DNA from: Boothiomyces macroporosus
Lineage: Eukaryota; Chytridiomycota; Chytridiomycetes; Rhizophydiales; Terramycetaceae
DNA: 64,000 nt
Direction: 5' to 3'
Assembly (NCBI GenBank): GCA_027604185.1
Contig: JADGKB010000019.1
Location: 93,432-157,431 of the forward strand
This document shows, piece by piece, positions 1 to 12,516 of this stretch; positions within the stretch are counted from its first letter, which is position 1; each line of letters starts with the position of its first letter. The notes under the pieces are model-generated. The model worked only from the letters and a program-made list of their open reading frames with translations. It was not told the origin of the DNA and ran no database searches. Position numbers and translations under genes: made by a program.

Positions 1-3000
1 ATTTTGAATTCAAGATTGAATCCACTGACACACTCATTATCACCTCCAAAATCCCACTGATATTCTCCTTTATAGCTTCGCATTCATTTGCAATACTATG
101 CTCATCCTCTGAGTTTAACGTAAGCATAAACTTGCTACGACTCCTTGATTTAGTGTTTCTACTAGTTAGTGGAAAAATACTTCAAGTCAGAGTCCGAAAC
201 TAGATTGAATGCGCTATCAGCCTTTTTCTGCAGTTTGTTTGAAGTTTCTAGTTTTAAAATCATAGGGTTGTGTTGTTGATCTAATGGTGGCCTAAATAGA
301 GCAAATGCATCTTTAAATAGCTGAGAGGCCTTTTTTTCTTGTTCCAGCGTTACAGGTGAATCTGTGACAATCAATTCAAAAAGTATTCCAACCAATGGAG
401 ATAATATCTCCTGTTTACTAATTTCCTCCTTCATCTGGTCAAATTGCTGACACATATGCATCATAAATCGCAAAGTTGTTTGAACAACCATAGATAATTG
501 CTCGATACGTTCCATTTGATCAGCATGCTCTGACTTTGTGCGATCTAGAGCGTTGTAAGTCTTTACGATATTTCTAATTGCGGTGTTTGTGAGACACAAT
601 ATAGTTGGAAGGATTTCAGAACAAAACTTTACATTTCTGACACTTTTTGGATTAAACTTGGCCATTAAATCAGGGACTTCGTAATTTATAACCCAATTGC
701 CATTGATTTCAGTTTGGAAAAATATTGCCCACAATGGAATATACAGCTCTATTAGGTAGTATCTGTTTTGCAGCAGCTTGTACAGTATTGTTAATGCTTC
801 TCTAAACTTGGAGGTTGGGGAATCTGTAGTAACCCATATTTGATAAAATAATCGCAGTGAGGTAACTACAGTTGTAGGGTTTAGTCTTGGAGAAAGCAGA
901 TACGTGATCCACCTTGTTGATAGCCCGCTGACTATATCTTCGCCATATCGAATACCTTCAGAAGTATCTGCAGTGATTTCAAGAAGCATATTGATAAGCT
1001 GATTTCTAATGGTTAAAACATTCGAGGTAGATGCATCATTCTCTTTGTTTGTCCTTACAACATGTGGTAGTGACTGAGGAGAAGTCTGGGCTCTTTGAAG
1101 CTCTGTGTAGTCATTTTCCTTTGGCAATGTGTTAAGAATAAAGGTTCCCAAAACTTTTACAATTTCGGGAGACCAGGCATATTTTGTAAAGATTTTAAGA
1201 TATTGCATCAAATCCGGTAAAAGGCTGGTGTAAATAATTTGTGAATTAAGCATAATTAGGAAGCGTTTGATAATAGCCATTCGATTTAAAGTGGAAATGT
1301 TTTTCTCCTTGTTGGTACTGTGAATAATTAAATCTGAAAGTTGATTGAGATAGTACTTTTGTACATCAATTGATGTTCTCCAAAGATCAATGTCCAAAAC
1401 AAGGTGTCGCAAGGCAGACGGATTATTCACCACCGCATCTTGAGAGTTTTCTAATGAACGGCCCACTAGATTCATGATCACGTCCAAATGTGCGATACTA
1501 ATCAACTCCTTTTTAGATTTTAATATAAAGGATAGCACCTCATACATTTTTCCTCGTTCCATTTCAGCTAAATTTCTCCAACTTCCAGACACACACTCAA
1601 CCAAAATATTTAGTGTGCGATGCAACTCTTCAGACGACTACGTTAAATCCAACTTACAGTGCTATCTTCAATTAGCTTTAGTAAAATTGCACATCCACCC
1701 AAAGTCCATACCTCCTCAACTAGCCGTTTCGGACAAACTGGAATTACCGACCCTTCAATATATGCAAGTGCACTTTTTACATCAGCCTTCAATGCAGGCT
1801 TAGGATAAACTCCATTTATAACAACTTTTTGATTAAAATCGGTAATCTTTTTTCCCAAAGCTGAAGACAATAGCTCGTTTTGCGTAAATCTCGACAGATT
1901 CGTAAAGCTGTTGTGAGCATGAAGGGAGAATAAGATCTTATCTTCTGGAATACCTAAAATATGAGAATTTGTTATTTTTGTTGGGGATAATGCGAATGAA
2001 GCAAGCTGGCTGAATATTGGGGAATGGGTCTCTTCTTCAATTAATTTGTGAGATTTGTTCTGTAACTTGTTATTTCCGACTAAATAGGTAGCCCATGATC
2101 CTTGCCAATTTCCTACATACTCAAATCCAATGTCATATATGATTGCGACTGTTTGGGCATCCAGCACGGCTTCTTCTATTAGGTATGTTGGTCCCAAGTT
2201 AAATATATTGCTGCAGGTTTCATTTGATAGAACGGAATAACCAATGTAGGTTGTAATAGCCCCGATAGTTCCTGGATGGCCAAGATAGCTGCACTTTTCT
2301 TGAACTACCAAATTTCCATTGATGTAAACATCAACTGAACTGGCGGATATAATTGGCTTATGATGAGCCACTGCTAAATGTGTCCACCCCTTTTCTGCAA
2401 AGATTACGTTTTGGAACACGTTATTTGATTTAGCTGTTTTGATGCATAGGTACTTATCTTTATCGATTGATATTTTTAATTTTTCTACATTGTATTGGTC
2501 TACGATCGAGATCAGATCAATCGAATTTTCCTTGTCCAACTTTTCAATTTTGACCCAACACAGGAACGTGTACCCAGTCTGTGGAGGGAAGGATCTTTCA
2601 AAATCTTTAAAAATAATCTTTCCTTTTGTAGAATTAACTGAATGGTCAAAGAGAAAGTAATTTGGCATCTTGCTGTGTTTAAGGGAGTGAAGAATTAGAT
2701 CTAAAAGGAATCCCTTTACTGTATCACTACCTGGAGCATTGTTGGGAATAGGTGGAATAGAATTGGGATTTGACTTTGATTTTTTAGACGTAAACAGACC
2801 ATTTAATTCTCCAGACAAGATATTTGCAACGGCAACTCGAAGTGCGCTTTCTGACATTCCGTGCATCGAGATTTTCTTTACAAAATTCACCAGGAGATTT
2901 GAAACTCGATTTTCCGACTTGATTTCAAAGTTCAATGGTTCGTTAAATTTGCATATCCATCCAATAATTTGCTGAAGGACATTGCTTGAGCAAATCTGAA

Positions 3001-5427
3001 TTAGATTTACCTTATTGGTAAAAGTCAGATTGTAAAAAATTTCCAGGATTGGAATTTGATACTTTGGAATTCCTGGTAACAGAGTAAATATCGATGATAC
3101 AAGTATTGTGTTGTGCATCACTGTATCTGAAGTAAAAGGCGCAGAAAAGCAATCCATTGAAGTGGTTGGATTTCGAGTTATAGACTGGATTATCTCTGCA
3201 CTTTCCAAACATATCGCTACGCACCCGGTAAAAATAAGTTCAACCGTGCTTTCTGACAATAGCATGTTGAAATCATACTCCAATTCGCCGGCTTTAGAAG
3301 CGTTTTCCTTTGAATTTGATATTGATGAATACATTAACAAAAACCATTGGGTTAGAAACTCTAGTTTTTGGATCGAGCCACAGTCGTATTTCGTCAACAG
3401 TGCTTCCTGTAATATTTTGTACCCATTCATACTTTTGAATTTGAATTGCAAGGAAGGAGAGTGTGCTAAAAAATCACCAAGAATTGAAAACAATATTGAT
3501 TTGGACTTTATGTTTTCAGACTTTTGTACATATCGCAGGATTCCCATAAACTCTGGGGTCGCATCCACATTCTCTGGCGACTGGTTAATTAAATGCTTAG
3601 GATTAAATTGAAATTTACCTTTAAAAGAAGCGTAATTCCTTCTTGAAACTCTGGCTCGCATAGAAGAGTGAAATAATTTTCCAGATTCTGCTCTCTAAAT
3701 ATCTGTAACCCCAAACTGGAACAAATTAAACCCGAATATAGTGTCATGAGCAGTATGAAATTTTCCTTGATCGAGTCATCAATGGTAAACAGGGATTTCT
3801 GGTCCGGCTGGGCTACTGCTCTCACCAAGTCTGAAACAGTTGACAACAGTCCCAAATCCCTGAAAATATTTTTCCAAACTGGAGCATTTTCTACCAGGTC
3901 TAGAAATAGTCTACAGATCTTTTGAACTGTTTTCGCAGAAGATTTCCCGTGTAAATGAACCATCAATATTGAAATCTCCTTAAATGGTACGTATTGAATT
4001 GTTACCGAGATATGATACAAGATTGATAGACAAATATCCTGGGATTAAATCCATATACCTGTAATTCGCTATTCAACTTGTCGATATTTTCAACCAACTC
4101 GAAGAAAAGGCTCGATTCGCTTGAAATGATAAAGTAATTAATTGGATTAGATTCGACTAAATCCTGCAACTGCTTCAACAGAGCCACCCGAACCGTTAAA
4201 TCTTTATCTGGCCTGATTGAAAAGAGTGAGAATATTTTAATGCAATTTTTGTTTCTAAATTCCATAGCTAGGTTAATTTCAGACTCACATCCATTGGACT
4301 GTGGCATCATAAAGTCATCTCTTTGAAATGGCGAGTCGCGGTCAAGCTCTACCACTTGTTCCACTAAACTACTGCTTCCTAGAGTACAAAGCTTTCCAAA
4401 TGTTGAACATATACATTCATGAGTCTCTGCGTTGGAGAATTCTAGCAGGGTAGCTATCAATGTATAATTTTTTGAAATGTCAAATAATTTGAACAACTCT
4501 GGATATTTTGTAACAGTGGCTTCCAAAACGTCCACAATAATCTCCAAATATAGTGAAGCAATGTAAGGCTGCTTTCCTTGTGTCGATTCCTCAAGTAGAT
4601 GGATCAAGGTATTAAATTTTCCAGATGTGTCCAACGACATCATCTGGTCCTGTGTAAATCTCTTGCTTTTTATAAAAGTTTTCAAAATTGATAGAACGCT
4701 AAGTCAACAAAAGCGTACTGGACTTTCCATAGTATGTCTGTCTCTCCAGTAAGCACATCAAACAAATCTTTGATGATCAGGTCATCTTTAGTATTCTTCT
4801 TAATCAATCCCTTGATAACATGGGTGAAATTGTTTCCGATTGTTGGGGTTATGTCTTTCGATTCTGCGAGTTCGCAGATAATTGCTACGCATTTTGATAG
4901 GGTCTTTGCTTGATCGAGAGTCGCGATTATCGATTCCTAGAATCAGCTAAATTATACATTATTGCTGCTTAGTAGAACCAGAATCGCATTGATACACAGC
5001 TGTACTATTGTGCCATCGACTGGGGATATGTTGGAGTAAAACACCATTGCCTTTAGCGTAATCTGAATGAATCCTTTGAATTCCAGTTGACTTGCTATTA
5101 AAAGAATCTACCTTTCAGCAATGTGCGTTCCATATCCGATGACTTTGTCGAGAATAGTGTCGATGTTTCTAAGCTTGTCCTAGCGTAAAATTCATAGTAC
5201 TTCCTCCGTCTTGTTTGAATGATTGAATGTAATCATCAAGGACCTGAGATTTTCTTTTGGGCTGTGTTACATTTTGCGTACCTTTGAGATTGGTTGCTCT
5301 GCGCCTTTGGTAACATTGAATTGCTGGCAAACATATTCCCAAAAAGCGATTGCGATTTGTTGCTCTGTTTGGGCTCTTCCTGATTATTCTGCATAAACCC
5401 AAACATATTTTTCATGTTGGAGTTCAT
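1..5427 (-). CDS. WDFY3/ALFY-type BEACH protein, N-terminal part (runs off the window)
   Basis: Giant scaffold protein of the BEACH family; in animals and amoebae ALFY/LvsA act in aggregate autophagy and membrane traffic. Visible here are the alpha-helical armadillo-like N-terminus and a ConA-like lectin (laminin-G-like) domain, about nt 2720-2100, with the motifs YTFLCWVKIE and GWTHLAVAHH, followed by the LIEDS/SSEELHRTLNILVE segment typical of WDFY3. The BEACH and WD40 parts would lie beyond base 1. I join ten exons across nine introns of 19-23 nt, for example 5262-5281, 1638-1657 (GTAAGTTGGATTTAACGTAG), one near 4030-4050 and one of 23 nt near 3595-3620. The last intron near base 160 has two acceptors (19 or 22 nt). 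Start ATG at 5427, only 34 bp from the divergent start of the next gene. The family call is solid; ALFY versus other BEACH subfamilies is less so. Confidence 0.8.
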
Positions 5428-5441
5428 TTTTTTCGAAAATA

Positions 5442-5447
5442 ACGCGT
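5442..5447. promoter_or_regulatory. ACGCGT box in a 34-bp divergent promoter
   Basis: The whole gap between the BEACH-gene start (5427) and the C2orf81-like start (5462) is 34 bp and contains ACGCGT flanked by TTCGAA-like sequence. The hexamer equals the fungal MluI cell-cycle box bound by MBF; that role here is inference. Confidence 0.35.
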
Positions 5448-5461
5448 TCGAATTTCAATTA

Positions 5462-6670
5462 ATGGCAACAAAGGATGACTGGACGTTCCTGATAGAGCAG
5501 GAAGAGGGGGAATTATTCGTCATACAATTGATAGAAGATATCATCTCTGATTCTCAGAAAGTACTATTTAAAAAGCATATTGATGTACAACTATTGCCTT
5601 ATGCTGTCAATTTCGCAAAAACGTCGATTTTAAGTATGATAAATGTAGCTAATCTTAATAATAGTACCATTTCTTTACGAGAGATCCTGGCGATAACGAC
5701 CCTTCACTTTGGATTCCGGATTCAGGTACTTTCCGGTTAAATTAGAACCAAAGAGCATTTCTATTGATTCTTGGGCTAGAGCAGCCGTCCCAATCAAACC
5801 ATTAGCTGCGCATTATAATAGAACTACAGAAAAAGACCTGGAAACTATTGTAAAAGAGTACTAGATAGCGTAACAATAGAATTGCTTTACCGACCTATAA
5901 CCCCAAGAAAACTGAGCCAAAAAAGAAAACTAAACAGGAGGTGTCCATGGTTAAACCAATACATCCTCCAAAACTAAAGCCTCATCCTCCAAAAGACAAA
6001 CCTGCAACCAGATTCAGTGAAGTTAAAATCCCTAGGACAGTTGAATCAGCAAATTCTGAATTAGACCGGGTAATTGCGGACGAAAATAAAAGACTGCTAG
6101 CTAGGATTAACGAGAAGAACGATCCAAAAGTCGATGTGACTTTTGATCAATCTGGGCGTTTGCTCGTGGTAAACAGTCTTCCAAATTGGAATGGAAATTC
6201 TGGGTATGGATTCATTTGATAGTAGTGTCAAGATTAAGATCGTTGGTAGCGAAAAAGCAAAAGAGGAAGTAAAAGAACCTCAAATACCGTTAGTTAAACG
6301 AGGAGCAGTGCGTAAACAAAAACAAAAGACTGCGATTTCTGCGCAAACGAATGTGGATGTAGCCAATGACGGATATCAGGATGACCCCACCTTAAATACT
6401 CCTTTATTGGTATATTTCTCTCATATTAGGCCGACACGATGAAAGTTGCTCCTGGGGTTACACTAAAAGAAGGCGAGTCTGTCAGAGCACGTCCAGGAAA
6501 GGTAATCTAACGGCTAAGAGTAGAAAGATTCTATGCAACCAATTTATCCAGGAATTTCAAATGAAACGGAGCTATTTCAAACTACACAGATAGCAGTTCT
6601 GGAAGAAATTATCAATAATTCAAAGCCAATTTCAAATCAGAGCTCGATATTATTAGAAAAGGGTAGATGA
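5462..6670 (+). CDS. C2orf81-like protein (DUF4639)
   Basis: Resembles vertebrate C2orf81, a protein of unknown function found in lineages with cilia or flagella. Supporting motifs are the N-terminal WTFLIEQEEGELFVIQLI, the SWARAAVPI motif, and near the C-terminus APGVTLKEG. Six ultra-short introns are needed: 5645-5664, 5726-5745, 5858-5879, 6204-6225 (or 6222), 6410-6429 and 6502-6523. The first two replace an open but wrong-looking reading frame with one that matches the family (RDPGDNDPSLWIPDS). Start chosen at the first ATG of the conserved block. It ends 40 bp from the convergent membrane-protein gene. Confidence 0.7.
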
Positions 6671-6710
6671 TCAATAAACTGTAATTTTTTTATCTGTTTA
6701 TTTGATTCCG

Positions 6711-8492
6711 TCAATAGTAGGATTTTCCTTTAACGAAATTTGTCACAAATTTTGGTTTATCCATTATCGTATGGCCCAAATCAGGATCATCTCTGGTTTT
6801 GATTGCCTCACCAACCCTAACGATGAAATCAAACTTGGTCCAAATCAATGGGGTGTCCATAGTTGGATTTACACCAAAAAGAGCGACCAAAGTGCTGTTG
6901 GTCATAACCATAAAGAATACATGGTCTGTTACCAATCTAATCCCAGGATAAATTGGATTTTTACAGAGAAGCCATGGAATAGTTCCCATGAATGATAAAA
7001 TCACCATGATCATTTGCAGTGCAAAGAATATAATGCCAATAGTGAACCCAGCCGTGCTCATTCGCAAAACAATTGAATTCGTATCAATAATACTCTCCGT
7101 ACATCTAGTTGAAGTGTGTGAATAGGATCTTTGCACCCCAGCCCGTCCGAGAATAGAGAATAGTGTTTCAACACCAGCAGAAAGTAGTGCAGGATTAACT
7201 GACTGCATGTTGCTAGAGGTCCACCACAATAAGGGATTAATTGAGCCTTTGAAAGTTTCAGGAAGCATAGTAGAGGTTTGAGCCCCTTCTAGAATTGCAA
7301 CATAGGCTGCATACATCCACGAGATATCAGAAGTGCTCCCAACAGACAAAATATCTGCCTTTTTTGGAGCAATCGAGGCCGGAGTTCCATCAGTCATAAA
7401 GGTAATGCTAATAGACGCAGTTCGATGATCATAAGCAGTAGTTATGCAGATTGGATATCCAATTTGTGAAGGGTCAGTGAGAGTACACACATTAGTTCCA
7501 GTCAAAATTGTATAAATAATTATGGAACTTGTATTTTGGGTGACATAGTTTACCATTGCAGGATAGCTTCCAAGGCCAATTACTTGTGAAGACATGTTTG
7601 AAGCAATAGTGCTTGGAATGGTACCAACATTTGCAATATTGGAAGGGGAAGCAGTGTCTATACATTTGCACGTTGTAGAAATACTAGTTACATACCCACT
7701 TCCAACAATAATGGTGCCATCATCTGCTGTGTCGATTAACTGTGGGGCTGTCACAAAAGTGCTATGTGGAACATCAACTTCAGATCTTAGAATCCCCATC
7801 GCTGAGCCAAAGCATAGTTCAGCAAACCCCATTTCCGCTTTAATTGATGGCCAGTATCGATCATACGGCTGCCCGTTTTGCGTGTAGATCAAGCAGCCGC
7901 GAGTCCCAGAGTATACGTAGTAATTTGATGAAGTAATCGTAGACGCGGAAAAGAGAGGTAAAACCAAAGTGAGACTCTGTATAATCCAAAGTATCGCCAA
8001 TCTACGTAGAAAAGTTCTTGACGGACTACGAAATGAGAGTTTGCTTGCAAAAAAGAATTTCGAGAATAAATCTGATTGGATAAATCCACAAGCAGCTAAA
8101 CTGTAGCCCTGTGGTCGGGTAATCAGATATCCAATGTAGGCTGAAGCCCCTGAGTTCATTGCCTTTTGAGTGGCTAAATAGCAAATGAACATCCAAATCT
8201 CCAAAATGACTGTGGAAGATAATTGCAGTTCGCTCCCCAAAAATCCAATAACAAGCCCGTTCAAAGATATCAGTTCTTGCAAGAATATCAACAGGACAAT
8301 GTTGATTACCAGTGCTATCAATATCCATTTCATAAACGAAAGCTTGTTTTCCACCAACTCCTTACCCAGCTTGTTTGCTCCCTACATTAACACAAGTTAC
8401 GGATGATGTGACACTGTGTTGCAAAGATTCATTATCGCTATTATTCTAGGATTAATATTGCCTACATCAGGATAAACTTTGGCGTTACTCAT
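6711..8492 (-). CDS. Multi-pass membrane protein of unknown function
   Basis: About 580 residues. Three hydrophobic helices lie near the N-terminus (MKWILIALVINIVLLIFL, LSSTVILEIWMFICYLA, RLAILWIIQSLTLVLPLF). A large, Thr/Ser/Cys-containing loop of some 330 residues follows, probably extracytoplasmic. Two further hydrophobic segments lie near the C-terminus (IGIIFFALQMIMVILSF and HVFFMVMTNSTLVALF). I do not recognise a family. The N-terminal 30 residues come from two small exons joined across introns 8446-8465 (20 nt) and 8382-8400 (19 nt); the start ATG is at 8492, with an ACGCGT box 27 bp upstream. Convergent with the C2orf81-like gene. It could be a sensor or transporter-like protein; the topology alone does not decide. 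Confidence 0.7.
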
Positions 8493-8518
8493 GGAAAAAG
8501 GATGAAGTAGTACCATGT

Positions 8519-8524
8519 ACGCGT
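8519..8524. promoter_or_regulatory. ACGCGT box upstream of the membrane-protein gene
   Basis: ACGCGT lies 27 bp upstream of the start codon at 8492. Same hexamer and similar distance as upstream of several other genes in this window. Confidence 0.3.
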
Positions 8525-8634
8525 ATACTAATTATCCATCAGCCATATCTCTTTCGCGGACCAAACTACCGTAATACCAGCAACCCATTAAAAACCAAAC
8601 ACACTTTGTAAGCTATAAGCTTTATTTGCAAATA

Positions 8635-8989
8635 TTATAAAAAGGACAATATCTCTGCCCACTCTTGATGAAATTGAGAGCTATGTTCATTCTTGATCGA
8701 GTGCAGCGTTTCCCTAGTATCGTCTTCCAAGTTTTCGTAATAATTTAACAGAAGCGTTTGATTTTCCTTTACCTTTTTCAAGAAATCTAGAATTTCGGAT
8801 AGTATACATTCGTTCCTCCCGCCCCTACGATTTCTATGTCTTTGTAAAGTGTCTCTACGATTTGCGGTATAGTCACAGCCTATTTAAACGATAGATACCT
8901 CTGCACTTGAATAACTGGCTGTCTTGGTCACTTTTCACGGTGAATTGAGGATCCATTTGATCAGAGTTTATAACCATTGCGATATCCAT
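8635..8989 (-). CDS. Small zinc-finger-like protein
   Basis: A two-exon gene of about 112 residues, with a 19-nt intron at 8880-8898. The spliced product contains FKCRGCDYTANRRDTLQRH, which has the C-x2-C-x12-H spacing of a classical C2H2 finger. The fourth ligand is unclear: the next candidates are a Cys nine residues on (RNRRGGRNEC) or no residue at all. The rest is acidic/helical and ends in EWAEILSFL. Possibly a DNA- or RNA-binding protein; no family recognised. Divergent from GPN3, with 170 bp between start codons. Confidence 0.55.
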
Positions 8990-9159
8990 TTTATACTAGT
9001 TTTCTGGCCCTGAAAAGTGAGAAAAAATACCACTCAAATTTAGAGGCAAAAGTTTGTGCAAGCTAATAGAAAACTTGACAGCAAGAAAGACTTTAATTGG
9101 TGGGTCAAGCAAACTATTATTCGTCGGTGCAAGCTCATTTTTTTTCTTTTTTCACAGTA

Positions 9160-10007
9160 ATGGGAAAGACTTGCCAATTGGTTATGGGACCAGCTGGTTC
9201 AGGAAAGAGCACTTATTGCAGTACTATGGTCACACACTGTCAGTCAATGAAGAGATCGATCCATTTGGTAAACCTAGATCCTGCAGCAGAGTATTTCGAG
9301 TATGAACCGACAATAGACATCAAGAATTTGATCACTTTGGAGGAAGTTATGCAGCAGCTTAATTATGGACCAAACGGAGGTCTAATTTATTGTTTAGAGT
9401 ATTTATTGGAAAATTTGGACTGGTTTGAAAATGAATTGCAGGATTACGATGATGACAATTTGATTATTGACTGCCCGTATGGAATTACTAACTTTTAGTG
9501 GTCAAATTGAGTTGTACACACATAGTAATATCATGCGACAGTTGGTGGACTGTTTGCATAGGCTGGGATACCGAGTATGTGGAGTATATTTATTGGATTC
9601 TCAATTTGTACAAGACAGTGCCAAATTTTTCGCTGGAGTCATGTCGGCAATGTCAGCCATGCTTCAGCTGGGTAATTATTTAGTAATTTCAAGGTATTCC
9701 TCACCTGAATGTCATGACAAAGATGGACTTGATTGACGAAAATGATCCAGAGCTGGAGCGATTCTTTAGCGCAGATACATCGCTGTTACTTGAAGATGCA
9801 AATGCTTCTACCAGACCAGATTTTCATAATCTAAACCAAGCTTTGGTGAGATTGATTGACGAATACAGCATGGTCAATCTAATCCCGTTGAACATCAAAG
9901 ACGAAGACTCTATTCAATATCTCTTGTCTCACATTGACAACGCGATCCAATATGGAGAGGATTTAGAACCAAAGGAAGTGGTTGATGAAATTGAAGACGA
10001 TGAATAA
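9160..10007 (+). CDS. GPN3: GPN-loop GTPase 3
   Basis: GPN GTPases help assemble and import RNA polymerase II. The N-terminal P-loop is GPAGSGKST, the diagnostic Gly-Pro-Asn loop is in NYGPNGGLIYCLE, and the guanine-specificity motif is TKMDLID. The acidic C-terminus is typical of GPN3. Two introns of 22 nt (9477-9498 and 9672-9693) restore the frame through QLGIPHLNVMTKMD. Start chosen at MGKTCQLVMG rather than the upstream in-frame codon, because the P-loop normally begins within the first few residues. Full length, about 265 residues. Confidence 0.93.
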
Positions 10008-10108
10008 AATGTATTTGAAATTGATTTTTGCTCGAATAATACACAACTCCATTCTGCCTAGTTTGATAGTCAAAGAATGTTCTAGTTTAACTTGTCCGAA
10101 AATCAAAA

Positions 10109-12452
10109 ATGGATCTCGAACAGCAAGAGCGAAGACTGAAACTTGAAGAATACAAAAGGAAAAAACTACAGCAAAAGGAAACTATTTTGAAAGAATCGGG
10201 AATTGTAAACAAGACCGTGGTAAAGAAAGCGGAACAGAAAAAAAGAGTTGAACCAGCGCTAGCAAAGGCAGCAGTGCCAAATAAAACAAACTCAAATCTC
10301 ACGAGATCTGTCAAGGCCCCAGCTGATCCTCCGAAAGTGAAGATTGGAGCTCCAAAGGCGGCTGTGAAAGTAACCAAGCCAACTGCAACTGCGATGGCAA
10401 AATATCCTAGGACGAATGTAGAAAGGAAAGACAACCCATCGGCCATTTCAAATAAACCGGTCACCGTCCGCGAAAAGAGGGAGCAACCACCTGCCATTTC
10501 AAGTAAACCGTCAAATGCACGATCTGTAAAAAATGTTGTAGAAACTAAACCAATCTTGAAAAAGCAACCTGGAAGAGCTACCGCGGGATCTACCAAAGCT
10601 AAATATGCTAAATCTGGACTTGCGAACGAATTGGCTCAAGATGAGGAGCGCTCTAGTATTGAACAGCAAAATGGACCTGAAAAAGACTCAAAGGAGCTGT
10701 TGAACCATGCAAGTAGCCCAAAAGATATTCCAGTTGCGGATGACAAGGAGAATGTGAATTCAATATTACATCCCAAGCACTCTGTTGAGGAACCTCTGAA
10801 AGACAAACTCACAGTGGAACTACAACCAACCAAAATACAAGAACAAAAATCAGAAATTTACAAACACAAAATTTCATTTGCCACTGATGCGGCATCTCCA
10901 TTAAGGGCCCGTATTCAAAGGTTAAACACACCAAGGTTTGACAGAACTAGGATTATGGATTTAGATCAATCTGTGAAAAAACTGGAAGAACATTTCAGAG
11001 AGATCAAGTTGGAAACTAAACCAAAAATTAAAGAGGAGGCTGTCCTACATTCTGACACTGTTAGGTTAGATCGTACACCTCAAAACGCTATTCCTAAACC
11101 ACCAGTGACGAGCAACGTAATATTTGATACCTACTCCCCCGCCGACTCGATTGATTCTGAAAATATTTTCGAAGATTCACCTTTAATGCATGTTCAAAAT
11201 CGAACAGCAAACAGTTGGGACTTTAACGATTCACCTATCCTCGAACGTCAAAAATCACCTGCAAGAGAATCCGCTTTCACACCGAAAAACACAAATACCA
11301 GCGATATTTTCAATGAAATATCTGCCCCGACTCCTGGGTCAACGGAAAGCATTTTTGATGAAAGCTCAATCCCAACACAAACCCCAAGCAAAAATTATGA
11401 AATGTCTTTTTCTGAACATGTTCCGGATATGGATATTTCTGTAATGGATGATGAAGGAGACTTGAACCTTTCAGGCTATGAAGATGAGGACTATAAAGAC
11501 ATTGGGGGATTGGTACATGAAACGAAACTGCATTCTTTGGATATTTTAACCAGTGAAGTAATGGATAGCAACACTGAAATCAATGAAATTGTTCCAGGAG
11601 ATGTTGAACACGAGTGGAACTTGAGTGATGCACTAAAGATGGCAGAGGTAAGCATTCGTTAACTTTGCAAAACAATGTAGATTATGCCAGACTAATCTTT
11701 GATAGACTTTTAAAGACTCCTACTCCAGATATATACATTGAGTATGCTCGGTATGAAGAAAAATGGCAAAATTATAGTAAAGTTGCCGATTTGTTTTTCC
11801 AAGCTGCTGATCTCTTTACTAGTGCTAAAGACTTGGAAATAATTGATGAGGCATACAGAGGATTTGAAATTAGATTGGGGCAAGAGTACATGTACTACAA
11901 TGCGGATGATATGCTGGAGTATTCTGTGGAGGAAATTGAAAACGATAAAGCTCCAGAAGGAGACAGTATTCTTAAGGATTTGGACTTTGAGAGCTTTAAC
12001 GAAAGCCCAGTGCAGGTAAAGAGAGAGAATGCTGTGGATTATAAAGTGTTAAAGAAGGACAGAAAAGATGCTGTTAACGAAATAGTAAACTTGCTTGGTA
12101 GGGATTATTTAATCTAGGCGAACTCAAGATATCTAAACCAAAAAAGCCTGTCTATTCTTTTTCCAACATTTCAAAGCCAGAGAAAAAACTCAAAATTGGT
12201 GTGCCTGTCAAACAAGAAGAGGCAAATATCACAATCTTGACTCCGATGAAAGTTAAGCCAAAATTGCAAAAGGAATATGGCACTGATACAGTAATTACTC
12301 CAGCCAGGAGGTCGAAAAGACTATTTGATGAGGGTGAATACCACTGTTCAGCCAACCCTGAAGACGAAGGGGCCAGCACAAAGGAAAAGATTCAGACACT
12401 GTTGAGTGAAAACGGATACGCATATGCTCCAAACAAGGTAGGATCTGATTAA
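10109..12452 (+). CDS. CKAP2-like mitotic microtubule protein
   Basis: A long, basic and low-complexity N-terminal half with many KP/SP/TP sites precedes a C-terminal block. That block contains ARLIFDRLLKTPTPDIYIEY, a helical HAT/TPR-like repeat, then TPARRSKRLF and a terminal GYAYAPNK. This order matches the CKAP2 C-terminal domain of animal CKAP2/CKAP2L, which bind spindle microtubules. Two introns are needed: 12098-12117 (20 nt, canonical) and 11648-11667 (20 nt), which would end in TG rather than AG. Without the second, the frame stops at 11662. Function in a fungus is inference; the domain match is moderate. Confidence 0.6.
11648..11667 (+). other. Candidate GT-TG intron (20 nt)
   Basis: GTAAGCATTCGTTAACTTTG. 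Removing it joins two in-frame coding blocks in phase 0, and its length, GTAAG donor and TTAAC branch-like motif match the other introns here. Only the last dinucleotide is off-consensus. The next AG downstream does not give an open frame. Confidence 0.5.
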
Positions 12453-12516
12453 CAAAGAATATTGAATTTCGTTTAGAATAATAAATTGATTTACACAGCA
12501 GCTTATATTTACACAA

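Noticed and set aside
5645..5740. Open frame through LREILAITTLHFGFRIQ in the C2orf81-like gene
   Set aside because: Open by chance. Splicing 5645-5664 gives a frame that matches the family (RDPGDNDPSL, then SWARAAVPI).
10087..10596. 169-codon minus-strand ORF opposite the CKAP2-like gene
   Set aside because: Antisense shadow of a Lys/Ala-rich coding region; Phe/Leu/Ser-rich product with no features.
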